Source of the DNA: an uncultured bacterium
Lineage (GTDB): Bacteria > Krumholzibacteriota > Krumholzibacteriia > LZORAL124-64-63
Assembly: GCA_937910695.1 (NCBI GenBank)
Contig: CALEMW010000192.1
Location: 1 to 54,195, forward strand
Length of the DNA: 54,195 bases
Direction of reading: 5' to 3'
The position numbers were made by a program, and so were the translations under genes. Positions 1-7,832 of the stretch are shown piece after piece (positions within the stretch are counted from its first letter, which is position 1; each line of letters starts with the position of its first letter). The notes beneath the pieces are model-generated. The model made no database searches and was not told the DNA's origin. It worked only from the letters and a program-made list of their open reading frames with translations.

Positions 1-114
1 TTCGAGCACATGCCGGAACTGGGGTGGCGCTGGAGCTACCCCATCTTCTGGTGCGTGATCGTCGCGCTCGGCGGCACGATGCTGGCCTTCTTCCGACGCA
101 AGAAGTGGCTGTGA
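1..114 (+). CDS. CorA-like magnesium/cobalt channel, C-terminal fragment
   Basis: Only the last 37 codons are in the window; the gene enters from the left edge. The frame reads HMPELGWRWSYP, then a hydrophobic segment and the charged end FFRRKKWL. This matches the end of CorA-family Mg2+ channels: the MPEL-x-W-x-x-x-YP loop, the second transmembrane helix and a basic C-terminal tail in the cytoplasm. The usual periplasmic GMN motif lies outside the window, so the subfamily cannot be checked. DUF432 and MscS genes follow on the same strand 25 bases later, which suggests an ion/osmotic homeostasis group. Confidence 0.8.
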   Translation, partial: FEHMPELGWRWSYPIFWCVIVALGGTMLAFFRRKKWL

Positions 115-139
115 TGATAGGTGAAGGGGAGGGCTCGCC

Positions 140-964
140 ATGAGCGGTATCTGGTGGGGTGGATTCGAGTTCGAAGAGGGCGAGACGCGCCTCTGGCGGC
201 TCGGGCCGCTCTCGGTGTGGATCACGCGGGCGTCCGCGGAGTTCCGTATCGCCACGAAGAGCGAACCGGACGGTGACGAGTCTCCGTTACTGGCCGGCGT
301 GGCCTGCGACGGGGTCGTTCCCGAAAACGCGGATCTCGTGCGCTACGGCGTGGGCAGGCAGGAGGGCCGGCTCGAAATCACGCCCGCTGTCGCCGACCGG
401 CCCGTGGTGGTCAAATCCGAGACTTCCTATGTGGTCGCCCCCGGCGGCTCGGTGACGGCGTTCGTCAGCTCGCCCGTGTGGGTGAACATACAGCTGTCCG
501 ACCCCTTGCGGCCGCTGCGCGAGGAGCCGACCTGGCGGCCTTCTGATACGTGGTTCGGACCTTCGACCATGGTGGGCCAGCTCTGCTACGCCGTCCGTAC
601 GAGCGTCCGCTACGTCCTGGAAAACGTTCCGGCACGCCCCTATCGGGCGGTTTCGGTGGTCAGGATTTACAACCTTGCCGACACGCCCCTGCCCCTCGCC
701 AGGCTGCGGCTGCCGATGCCCTTCCTTTCGCTCTTCGCGGACCGGAACGGGCGCCTGTGGACCGAGGCGGTCACTCTGGAACGTCGGGCCGACGACGACC
801 TGGCCGAGGTCAAGCTCGGCGAGGCCGCGCCGCGCGAGGCCGGTCCCTGCGCCCTGGTCGCGGGGCCGCGTGAGAAGATGGAACGACGCAGCCTTCTGCC
901 GTCGTTCACCGGGTTGCTCGGCCTTCACAAGGACAAGGTGGAATATGAACGGGTTGTTGAGTGA
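140..964 (+). CDS. DUF432 family protein
   Basis: A 274-residue soluble protein with no signal peptide or membrane segment. The start WWGGFEFEEGETRLWRLGPL and the stretch around SYVVAPGGSVTAFVSSPVWV fit DUF432, a family of unknown function usually encoded beside MscS-type channels. The 3' end overlaps the MscS start by 20 bases (the channel ATG lies at 945), so the two are probably translationally coupled. By family context it may be a partner of the channel, but no biochemical role is known to me. The start at 140 follows a GGGGAGGG purine stretch. Identification rests on recalled family features plus context. Confidence 0.7.
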   Translation: MSGIWWGGFEFEEGETRLWRLGPLSVWITRASAEFRIATKSEPDGDESPLLAGVACDGVVPENADLVRYGVGRQEGRLEITPAVADRPVVVKSETSYVVAPGGSVTAFVSSPVWVNIQLSDPLRPLREEPTWRPSDTWFGPSTMVGQLCYAVRTSVRYVLENVPARPYRAVSVVRIYNLADTPLPLARLRLPMPFLSLFADRNGRLWTEAVTLERRADDDLAEVKLGEAAPREAGPCALVAGPREKMERRSLLPSFTGLLGLHKDKVEYERVVE

Positions 965-1823
965 CCTCGGCCTCGATGGTCTTGTGACAGCCGAACAGCT
1001 GACGAACGTTCTGCGCGCCCTGCTGATCCTGGCCGTCGGCCTTCTGCTGGCGCGCGTGGCTGGTGTCGCCGCGGGCCGCGCCGTCGGCACGCGTCTCGGC
1101 AAGCAGGAATCGATGCTGGCCAAGCGCTTTGTGTTCTACGGACTGACGATGCTGCTCGGCGCCGCGACCCTCCGCCAGCTCGGCTTCGAGATCGGCGTCC
1201 TGCTGGGTGCGGCGGGCATTCTCACCGTGGCCGTCGGCTTCGCATCGCAGACCTCGGCCTCGAACCTGATCAGCGGCCTGTTCCTCATCGCCGAACGCCC
1301 CTTCGTGGTGGGCGACTACATCACCGTCGAAGGGGTGACCGGCGAGGTGCTGACCATCGACCTGCTTTCGGTGAAGCTGCGCACCTTCGACAACCTGTAC
1401 GTGCGCGTGCCCAACGAAACGATCATCAAGTCCCGCATCACCAACCTCACGCATTTCCCCCTGCGTCGCGTGGACGTCAAGATCGGCGTGGCGTACAAGG
1501 AGGATCTGAATCAGGTCCAGGACGTGCTCAAACGTGTGGCCGAAGCCAATCCGTTCTGTCTCGACGAGCCGGAACCCGTTTTCATCTTCAAGGGTTACGG
1601 CGACTCATCCCTGGATATGCAGTACTCGGTGTGGGGCATGCGGGTGAACTACCTGACCCTGCTCAACTCCATCCATCTCGAGATCAAGGCCGCCTTCGAC
1701 GCCGAGGGCATCGAGATTCCCTTCCCGCACCGCACGCTGTATGCGGGGTCGGCGACGGGGCCGCTGCCGGTGAGGGTGGTGGACGGAGGGGGCGGGGCGC
1801 CTGAGAACGGTTCACCGCCATAG
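945..1823 (+). CDS. Small-conductance mechanosensitive channel, MscS family
   Basis: A 292-residue inner-membrane channel that opens under membrane tension to release solutes. Hydrophobic helices lie near residues 20-42, 62-82 and 88-115. The last is the pore helix with the Gly/Ala pattern GAAGILTVAVGFASQTSASN, followed by ISGLFLIAERPFVVGDYI, the hallmark of the MscS beta domain. The C-terminal part (about 170-270) is the cytoplasmic alpha/beta vestibule. The ATG at 945 is chosen because the mature family start lies there and it overlaps the DUF432 stop; an upstream in-frame extension to 675 is only a shadow of DUF432. Its 3' end overlaps the convergent gene at 1812 by 12 bases. Confidence 0.92.
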   Translation: MNGLLSDLGLDGLVTAEQLTNVLRALLILAVGLLLARVAGVAAGRAVGTRLGKQESMLAKRFVFYGLTMLLGAATLRQLGFEIGVLLGAAGILTVAVGFASQTSASNLISGLFLIAERPFVVGDYITVEGVTGEVLTIDLLSVKLRTFDNLYVRVPNETIIKSRITNLTHFPLRRVDVKIGVAYKEDLNQVQDVLKRVAEANPFCLDEPEPVFIFKGYGDSSLDMQYSVWGMRVNYLTLLNSIHLEIKAAFDAEGIEIPFPHRTLYAGSATGPLPVRVVDGGGGAPENGSPP

Positions 1824-2354
1824 CGACTTGAATGCCCCCATGCTGCTCGACTCGTTCCCGATCGCCTCTTCGATCACGATCTCGTCGCCGGTGCTGTGGG
1901 TCGTGAACAGCAACGGCGCGTTGGCGTCGTTCCTGAGGTCGATGGCCAGGAAGTGGAGCGGGCTGACCCCCGGGGCCAGGGCCGTGAAGGACAGCGTCAG
2001 GATGTGACCGTCGACCGCGCTTCCGAAACCGAGTAGGGCCGCGGATACATGGACGGCGCCGGCCGGCGTCACCGGATCGATCCAGAGGTAGTGGTCGGCG
2101 CCCGAATCCGTGAACCAGTCCCCTGCCTCGACGGCGTCGAGACTCACGATGGTTGGTTCATAGGTGAAGACGAGATCCAGTCCCTGCACCGTGGTTCCCG
2201 CCGTCGCCAGATGGATCCGTACCTGGAATTCGATCGCCGTCGGCACCGAAACGGGTGGGTCGAAGGAGAGGTGTTGTGCGTGGGCTGCCACACACGAGCA
2301 TATGATGAACGTCCACATCGCCACGACGGCGCGGCTTAGCCTGCGCGAAGTCAC
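1812..2354 (-). CDS. Secreted cohesin-like domain protein with short C-terminal tail motif
   Basis: A GTG start at 2354 is preferred because AGGAG sits 7 bases upstream and a signal peptide follows (TSRRLSRAVVAMWTFIICSC, then AAHAQ). This gives 180 residues; the open frame extends to 2477 but that part does not look coding. The mature protein is one beta-sandwich of cohesin type: PPVSVPTAIEFQVRIHLATA, then VQGLDLVFTYEPTIVSLDAV and the ending LSFTALAPGVSPLHFLAIDL. Such domains occur in many secreted FCB-group proteins, not only in cellulosomes. The last residues, NESSSMGAFKSLWR, match the tail of the beta-helix protein at 26074-27279, which suggests a shared sorting signal. Function is otherwise unknown. 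Confidence 0.75.
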   Translation of the reverse strand: MTSRRLSRAVVAMWTFIICSCVAAHAQHLSFDPPVSVPTAIEFQVRIHLATAGTTVQGLDLVFTYEPTIVSLDAVEAGDWFTDSGADHYLWIDPVTPAGAVHVSAALLGFGSAVDGHILTLSFTALAPGVSPLHFLAIDLRNDANAPLLFTTHSTGDEIVIEEAIGNESSSMGAFKSLWR

Positions 2355-2775
2355 GATCTTGCTCCTGACCGGGCGATCGGGTGGTGGTCGGATCGGCGGG
2401 CGATAATGTCCGACCTGCACATCATGACACAGATCACGGTCAATATCCAGCCCATGAATCGGCAAAAACAAAGACAATATATCTCTTATATTATTGAGTA
2501 TTCGTCAGAATTGACACCAGCGTGAATGTCTGGCATACTCCTGCCGCTCCGAGTATTTCCTCGCCCATATAGGCTCCATTGGGAACGACATCTCGCCCGT
2601 CGGTTCTCTGGGCCGTATTTCGAATTCGATCTCGCCCATCACACCGAATCGCCCGTTTGAGGGGGGATGCTTTCCGCATTGTGCCTGCAATCGGTGTATC
2701 TGACGGCCGCTCATCGTATGCCCTGCCGTCGGTGAACTCCACTGTGTCCATTTCATCTGTTATGGGGGGAATCTC
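2355..2775. other. Intergenic region between divergent secreted-protein genes
   Basis: 421 bases with no convincing gene. An AT-rich core (2461-2515) is followed by a strong sigma70-like promoter on the plus strand (2511-2539). About 230 bases of transcribed leader then precede the start at 2776. Short open frames on both strands here (for example 2505-2756 minus and 2579-2818 plus) lack a ribosome site and protein-like composition, so I do not call them. The leader is long for a simple mRNA and may hold a regulatory structure, but I see no recognised riboswitch. Confidence 0.6.
2511..2539 (+). promoter_or_regulatory. Strong sigma70-type promoter for the secreted stalk-protein run
   Basis: A consensus -35 box TTGACA (2511-2516), a 17-base spacer and a -10 box CATACT (2534-2539). 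TGG directly before the -10 forms an extended -10. It sits after an AT-rich stretch that could act as an UP element. Transcription would begin near 2546, leaving a leader of about 230 bases before 2776. Confidence 0.65.
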
Positions 2776-5700
2776 ATGCGCAGAACTCTGCTCGCGATCC
2801 TCGGGGTCGCCTTCGTAGTTACGGCCGCCTCGGCCGCGACGACGATCACGGTGCCTACCGACCAGCCGACAGTCCACGCCGCCGTGGCTGCCGCGTTGCC
2901 GGGAGATGTGGTGTACGTGTTGAACGACACCTACACCTTCAACACCACGCTGAACATCAACAAAGCCATCACCCTGAAGGGCGAGAGCGAGATCGGCGTG
3001 ATCTTCGATATCAACACGGGTGCCGGTTACGGCATCAATCCGTCCGTCGGCGGTGTGGTGATGGAGGACTTCACCCTCAACGTGATCACCTCGACGGGCA
3101 CGGATTCGGGCTACACCATCCATGCCAGTGGCACGCCGAACGTGCAGAACGGTCTCGAAATCCGCCGTGTCACGATCCAGGGCAGCGGCTCGGGAACCGT
3201 GATCAAGCGTCGGGCCGGTCTCGACGTTCACGGCTTCGACAACGTGGTCATCTCCTATGTGACCTCCAAAGACGCGACCTGGGGCAACGGCATCCAGATC
3301 ACGGGCTGCGACAACGTCGTCGTCGACAACGTCGTGACGTCGAACAACGCCTGGGGCAGCCTCGCGATCTACGTGTCCCAGTACCTCGTGCCGGGACCCC
3401 GGCCCTGCACCGACGTGACCATCGACGGCCCGAGCTGTTCCTTCGGCGAGGGCGTCGTGTTCACCGAGGACCAGTTCGGAGCGTTCAGCTCGAACATCGT
3501 GGTGACGGGCTACCAGTACCTGACGCGCAACCCGGACTTCCGTGCCGGCGCTGCGGGCTTCACCCACTTCCAAGCCAATCTCGCCAACGCTCAGGCGTTC
3601 GCGGCGGTTGTCTATGCCGGGTTCGAGGGAGCGACATCCTTCGAGGACATCGCCACCGGCGACTTCCTGGTGCTGGCTGGCATGTCCATCCAGGCGGCGA
3701 TCGAAGCTGCCGATGCGGGCGACACGGTCAATGTGGGCGTCGGGACTTTCATCGAGAACATCGACGTGAACAAACATGTACGGATCGTCGGCGCCGGCAG
3801 CGGCTCCGATCCCTTGGTCAACACCGTACTCACCCAGAACCCAGCCGGCGCCGGCGACACCAAGATCGGTGTTGTGCAGCTGAGCGCCTCGGGTGCGTCG
3901 GCTCTTGATCCGATCCTGTTGCAGGATATGCATATCGCCCCCGACGGCATGGCGGGCATCAGCGTTGGACGCTTCACCGAGGGCACCGCTACGAGCGTCG
4001 CCTTCGTAGAGCTCGATAACGTCAAGGTAGTTGGCAACAACCTTAACCCTGCGACCGAACAGGAACGAGGCCTCTATGTCGACCTCACCTCGTCGTTGAC
4101 GAACCTCGTGATCGCCGACTCGGCTTTCGACAACCTGAGCTACGGCTGGTACTTCCAGAAGGTGGTCAGCGCCGACGCCAGCACCGTCCAGTACGTGACG
4201 GTGACGAACACGACGTTCAACCACAACAACCTGAAGGGCCTCTACGCCGAGAAGCTGTCCGACGCCACGTTCACCGGCTGCACGATCAGCCAGAACGGGT
4301 TCTCCGACCTCGGCGTGCCCTCTTACTTCCTGCCCTGGATGTCGGGCGTCGACATCAACCTCAAGGCCGGCACCTACGCCCATCTGGCCTTCGTCGACTG
4401 TACCGTCACCGACAACGCGCTGGGCGGAGCCAAGGAAGGCGTAGGCCTAACCGTCAAGGGTCGTGGTACGGGCAATAATCCGTCAGGCGGCTATACGGCG
4501 TTTCCCGCCTGGATCGACGACGTCGTGATTTCCGGCGGCACCTACACCGGCAACGAGCGTGGCCTGCGCTTCGGTGAGCCTGGCAAAGAGAACGCGAGCC
4601 CGACGAACGTCGTGGTGTCGGGCGCCGTCCTGATGGACAACGTCCAAACCTACATCGGCATCGATGGCTCCGCGTACGGTGACGCGGTCAACACGATGAT
4701 GGCCGGAGTGGTCGTCGACGCGGGCCTGTGCTGGTGGGGCGACGTCGATCCGTCCGATCAGGTCTCCGGCGAAGTCGACTTCTCTCCGTGGATGGGATTC
4801 GCTCCGGGCACCTCGCCGATGACCTGGCATGTCAACACGAGCATCCAGGAAGCCATCGACGCCGCCGCGGCCGGCGACGACATCGTGGCGGCCGCAGGCC
4901 ACTACGTGGAACAGCTCCACATCGCCACCGACGCTCTGACGATCACCGGCGCCGGCGCCGGCGCCACCTTCGTCGATTCGCCGGCGGGCCTGACAGCCTC
5001 GTTCCCCTCGCCCGGCAACACCAACTACCCGATCGTCTTCGTGGACGGCGCGGCCGGCACGTCCCTCAACGGCATGACGATCGACGGCCAGGGCGCCGGC
5101 AACGCCAACTACCGCTTCATCGGCCTCGCGTATGTGAACGCCGACGGCGCGGTGACGGATCTCGCGGTGACCGGCATCCGCGACGAACCCCTGAGCGGCA
5201 GCCAGCACGGCGTCGGCCTGTACGTCTACAACGACGACGCCGCGGCGCGGACCGTGACGATGACCGACATCACCGTGGACGATTGCCAGAAGAACTCTAC
5301 GGTGTTCTACGGAGCCGGTCTGACCATGGTCCTCGACAACGTCGACGTGACCGGCAACGGTCCGCTCGGCCTGGGCCTGCCCGCCCAGAACGGCATCCAG
5401 TTCAGCGGCGGCGCTGCGGGCACAGCCACCGACTGCGACGCGGCCGGCTACCACTACACCGAGCCGTCGTGGACCGCCACGGGCTTCCTGGTGTTCGGTC
5501 CCGCGACCGTCGATCTGAACGGCTGCACCGTCAACGGCTCCAAGACGAGCATCTACTACATCGATGCTTCGGGCACGCTGACGAACTGCGCGGTGGCCAC
5601 GCCGACGGGCGACGCCCTGTACGCCTACAGTGGCGGCGCCAAGGGCGGGGTGCGCGCCGTGGCGGACCCGTTCGACTCGGGTCCGACCCTCGGCGGCAAG

Positions 5701-7746
5701 GCGGCCCTGGTCATGAACATCGTCGGCGGTTCGTACGTCGGCGTCGACGTGGTCGACAGCTGGGGCCCGACGGCCTGGGCGTCCGGTCCCGTCGAATTCA
5801 ACGTGAGCGGCGCGACCATCTCGCACTGGGACAACGGCCTCAACATGTACGAGGACGGCGACGTGGTCACCGGCGCCGCGGCCGGCAACGACCTGATCGA
5901 CAACCTCACCTACGGCGCGTGGTCCAACACGGCCGTGGCCTACGATGCGACCGGCAACTGGTGGGGCGCCGCCAGCGGTCCGCTTCATCCGGTGGCCAAT
6001 CCGTTCGGCGGCGGCGACGGCGTGAGCGACAACATCCTGTTCGATCCCTGGACCGGCATGGGCGCCGTGACCGCCCTGCCCGCCGCCAGCGGCCCGATCA
6101 ACTGCGGCGAGACCGTGACCCTGACCGTCGGCTTCACGCCCGACGCCATGACGCCCGCCCTGCGCGGGTTCACGGTGCGCGTGACGCCCTCGGCCGAACT
6201 CACGTTCGGGGCCGGCGACATCGTGATCTCGCCCACGCTCGACGCTCTGGGCAGCGACTTCCCGCAGATCCTCGACAACGGCGACGGTTCGTTCACCGTC
6301 GACAACTCCATCCTCGGTCCGACGGTCGGTCTGACCACCGCCGGCGACCTGTTCTCCGTCACCGTCCACCCTGTGAGCGACGGTGCCGGAACGGTCGACC
6401 TGACCGACGTCGTGCTGCGCGATCTGGTCAACGCCGACATCGGCGCCCAGGTCACCGGCGCGACGATCACCGTCGACTGCACCAACCCGCCCGCGGTGAC
6501 CGGTCTCACATCGGCTCCGGGCCACGAGAAGGTCGACCTCGCGTGGACCATGGCCGACGCCTCGGACGTGGATCACTACGAGGTGTGGCGCGCCGTCTGG
6601 CACACGGGCGACAACACGACTTCGGCGTACCCCGAGTATGACGACGTCAATCCGGTCGAGCCGGTCTGGCCGGCCGACCACACCGCCGCCGCGGCCAGCG
6701 CCGAGTGGACGCTCGTCGACGACGCGGTGCCCGCCGCCGCCGTCGCCTACGAAGACGGCTACGCGCCCCGCGGCATCTACTACTACGAGGTCTACGCCGT
6801 GGACGCGGCCAACAACGTCGGTCCCGGTCACGGACCGCTGAACCGCGCCACGAACTACTTCCTTGGCGACTTCGATCTCGACGGCGAGGTGCTTGGCGCG
6901 GCTGACGTCACCGCCCTCGGCACCGCCTACGGCACCGTCGACGGCGACGGCCTGTACGACAACGAGATCGACATCGGCCCCACCGACGACCACAGCGGCC
7001 TCGGCATTCCCGAGACCGACAGCGCGGTCGGCTTCGAGGACCTGATGATCTTCGCGTTGAACTACAACACGGTGGCCAAGACTCTGCCCGAAGTGTTCGA
7101 CACGGCGGTCGCGTTGTCGTGGCTGCAGCTCGACGACCGCACCTGGACCCTCGAGCTGAGCGAGCCCTGCGACAACCTGCAGGGCCTGAACCTGCGTGCG
7201 ATCCTGCCCGCAGGCGTGACCGCCACGGTCCGTGCCGGAGTCCTGCTCGATGGACAGTCAGCTCCGACCTTCGTGAGCAACGTCGACCGCAATGGTCTGG
7301 ATGCGGGTGTGGCCGTGCTCGGTCACGGCGTTTCGATCAGCGGCGAAGGCACGCTGCTCGAAGTCACCCTCAGCGCAGCCGTCGAGCTGCGGCCCATCGT
7401 CGAAGCCCGAGGCCTCGACAACTCCGTCCTGGAGCTGGCCATGGCCACCGGTGCGGTCGATCTGCCCGCGGCGTTCGCCCTGCACCAGAATCATCCCAAC
7501 CCCTTCAATCCCAGCACGAAGATCGCCTTCGACATGCCGGCCTCCGGCAAGGTCCGCCTGGTGGTCTACGATCTGGACGGCTCCCTGGTCCGCACCCTGG
7601 TCGACGAAACCATGGCCGCGGGCCGTCACGACGTTGTCTGGGAAGGCCGCGACGATTCCGGACGGCGGGTTGCTTCAGGAACGTACTTCTACCGCATCGA
7701 GTCGGACGCGAGGACGTTCACTCACAAGATGCTGCTGATGAAGTAG
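2776..7746 (+). CDS. Giant secreted triple beta-helix protein with cohesin/Fn3/dockerin-like stalk and FlgD-like tail
   Basis: 1656 residues. GGGGGGA lies 5 bases before the ATG and a signal peptide follows (to about residue 22, ASAA). Three parallel beta-helix modules start at about 26, 302 and 684, each opened by a repeat of the form IQ-AAI-AA-AGD-V. The latter two close with WWG (about 652) and NWWG (about 1061) edge motifs. The stalk follows: cohesin-like 1098-1236, Fn3-like 1238-1355, dockerin-like Ca-binding pair 1364-1436 (DFDLDGEV and FEDLMIFALNYN), a second cohesin-like domain 1438-1560, and a FlgD/Ig-like tail from PNPFNPSTK (about 1574) to HKMLLMK. The tail type is known to direct export in FCB bacteria. 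The helices probably bind or cleave a polysaccharide, but I see no clear catalytic site. The stalk matches that of the next gene. Confidence 0.85.
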   Translation: MRRTLLAILGVAFVVTAASAATTITVPTDQPTVHAAVAAALPGDVVYVLNDTYTFNTTLNINKAITLKGESEIGVIFDINTGAGYGINPSVGGVVMEDFTLNVITSTGTDSGYTIHASGTPNVQNGLEIRRVTIQGSGSGTVIKRRAGLDVHGFDNVVISYVTSKDATWGNGIQITGCDNVVVDNVVTSNNAWGSLAIYVSQYLVPGPRPCTDVTIDGPSCSFGEGVVFTEDQFGAFSSNIVVTGYQYLTRNPDFRAGAAGFTHFQANLANAQAFAAVVYAGFEGATSFEDIATGDFLVLAGMSIQAAIEAADAGDTVNVGVGTFIENIDVNKHVRIVGAGSGSDPLVNTVLTQNPAGAGDTKIGVVQLSASGASALDPILLQDMHIAPDGMAGISVGRFTEGTATSVAFVELDNVKVVGNNLNPATEQERGLYVDLTSSLTNLVIADSAFDNLSYGWYFQKVVSADASTVQYVTVTNTTFNHNNLKGLYAEKLSDATFTGCTISQNGFSDLGVPSYFLPWMSGVDINLKAGTYAHLAFVDCTVTDNALGGAKEGVGLTVKGRGTGNNPSGGYTAFPAWIDDVVISGGTYTGNERGLRFGEPGKENASPTNVVVSGAVLMDNVQTYIGIDGSAYGDAVNTMMAGVVVDAGLCWWGDVDPSDQVSGEVDFSPWMGFAPGTSPMTWHVNTSIQEAIDAAAAGDDIVAAAGHYVEQLHIATDALTITGAGAGATFVDSPAGLTASFPSPGNTNYPIVFVDGAAGTSLNGMTIDGQGAGNANYRFIGLAYVNADGAVTDLAVTGIRDEPLSGSQHGVGLYVYNDDAAARTVTMTDITVDDCQKNSTVFYGAGLTMVLDNVDVTGNGPLGLGLPAQNGIQFSGGAAGTATDCDAAGYHYTEPSWTATGFLVFGPATVDLNGCTVNGSKTSIYYIDASGTLTNCAVATPTGDALYAYSGGAKGGVRAVADPFDSGPTLGGKAALVMNIVGGSYVGVDVVDSWGPTAWASGPVEFNVSGATISHWDNGLNMYEDGDVVTGAAAGNDLIDNLTYGAWSNTAVAYDATGNWWGAASGPLHPVANPFGGGDGVSDNILFDPWTGMGAVTALPAASGPINCGETVTLTVGFTPDAMTPALRGFTVRVTPSAELTFGAGDIVISPTLDALGSDFPQILDNGDGSFTVDNSILGPTVGLTTAGDLFSVTVHPVSDGAGTVDLTDVVLRDLVNADIGAQVTGATITVDCTNPPAVTGLTSAPGHEKVDLAWTMADASDVDHYEVWRAVWHTGDNTTSAYPEYDDVNPVEPVWPADHTAAAASAEWTLVDDAVPAAAVAYEDGYAPRGIYYYEVYAVDAANNVGPGHGPLNRATNYFLGDFDLDGEVLGAADVTALGTAYGTVDGDGLYDNEIDIGPTDDHSGLGIPETDSAVGFEDLMIFALNYNTVAKTLPEVFDTAVALSWLQLDDRTWTLELSEPCDNLQGLNLRAILPAGVTATVRAGVLLDGQSAPTFVSNVDRNGLDAGVAVLGHGVSISGEGTLLEVTLSAAVELRPIVEARGLDNSVLELAMATGAVDLPAAFALHQNHPNPFNPSTKIAFDMPASGKVRLVVYDLDGSLVRTLVDETMAAGRHDVVWEGRDDSGRRVASGTYFYRIESDARTFTHKMLLMK

Positions 7747-7752
7747 GTCCAT

Positions 7753-7784
7753 GGCGAGGTCGGGCCTTCGGGTCCGGCCTCGCC
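7753..7784 (+). terminator. Intergenic hairpin with UUCG loop
   Basis: A 14-bp stem (7753-7766 with 7771-7784, two G-U pairs) closed by a TTCG tetraloop, 7 bases after the stop at 7746. No T-run follows, so it may be a partial terminator or an mRNA 3'-end stabiliser inside the operon. Confidence 0.55.
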
Positions 7785-7832
7785 TTCGCCCTGGGTCTGG
7801 AACAAGGACACTGGTAACGAACTGGAGAGACC

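Noticed and set aside
4728-6641. A 637-codon plus-strand frame inside the giant protein gene
   Set aside because: The translation is almost all Arg, Gly, His and Ala, which is a frame-shadow composition. The real gene in the other frame has clear domains.
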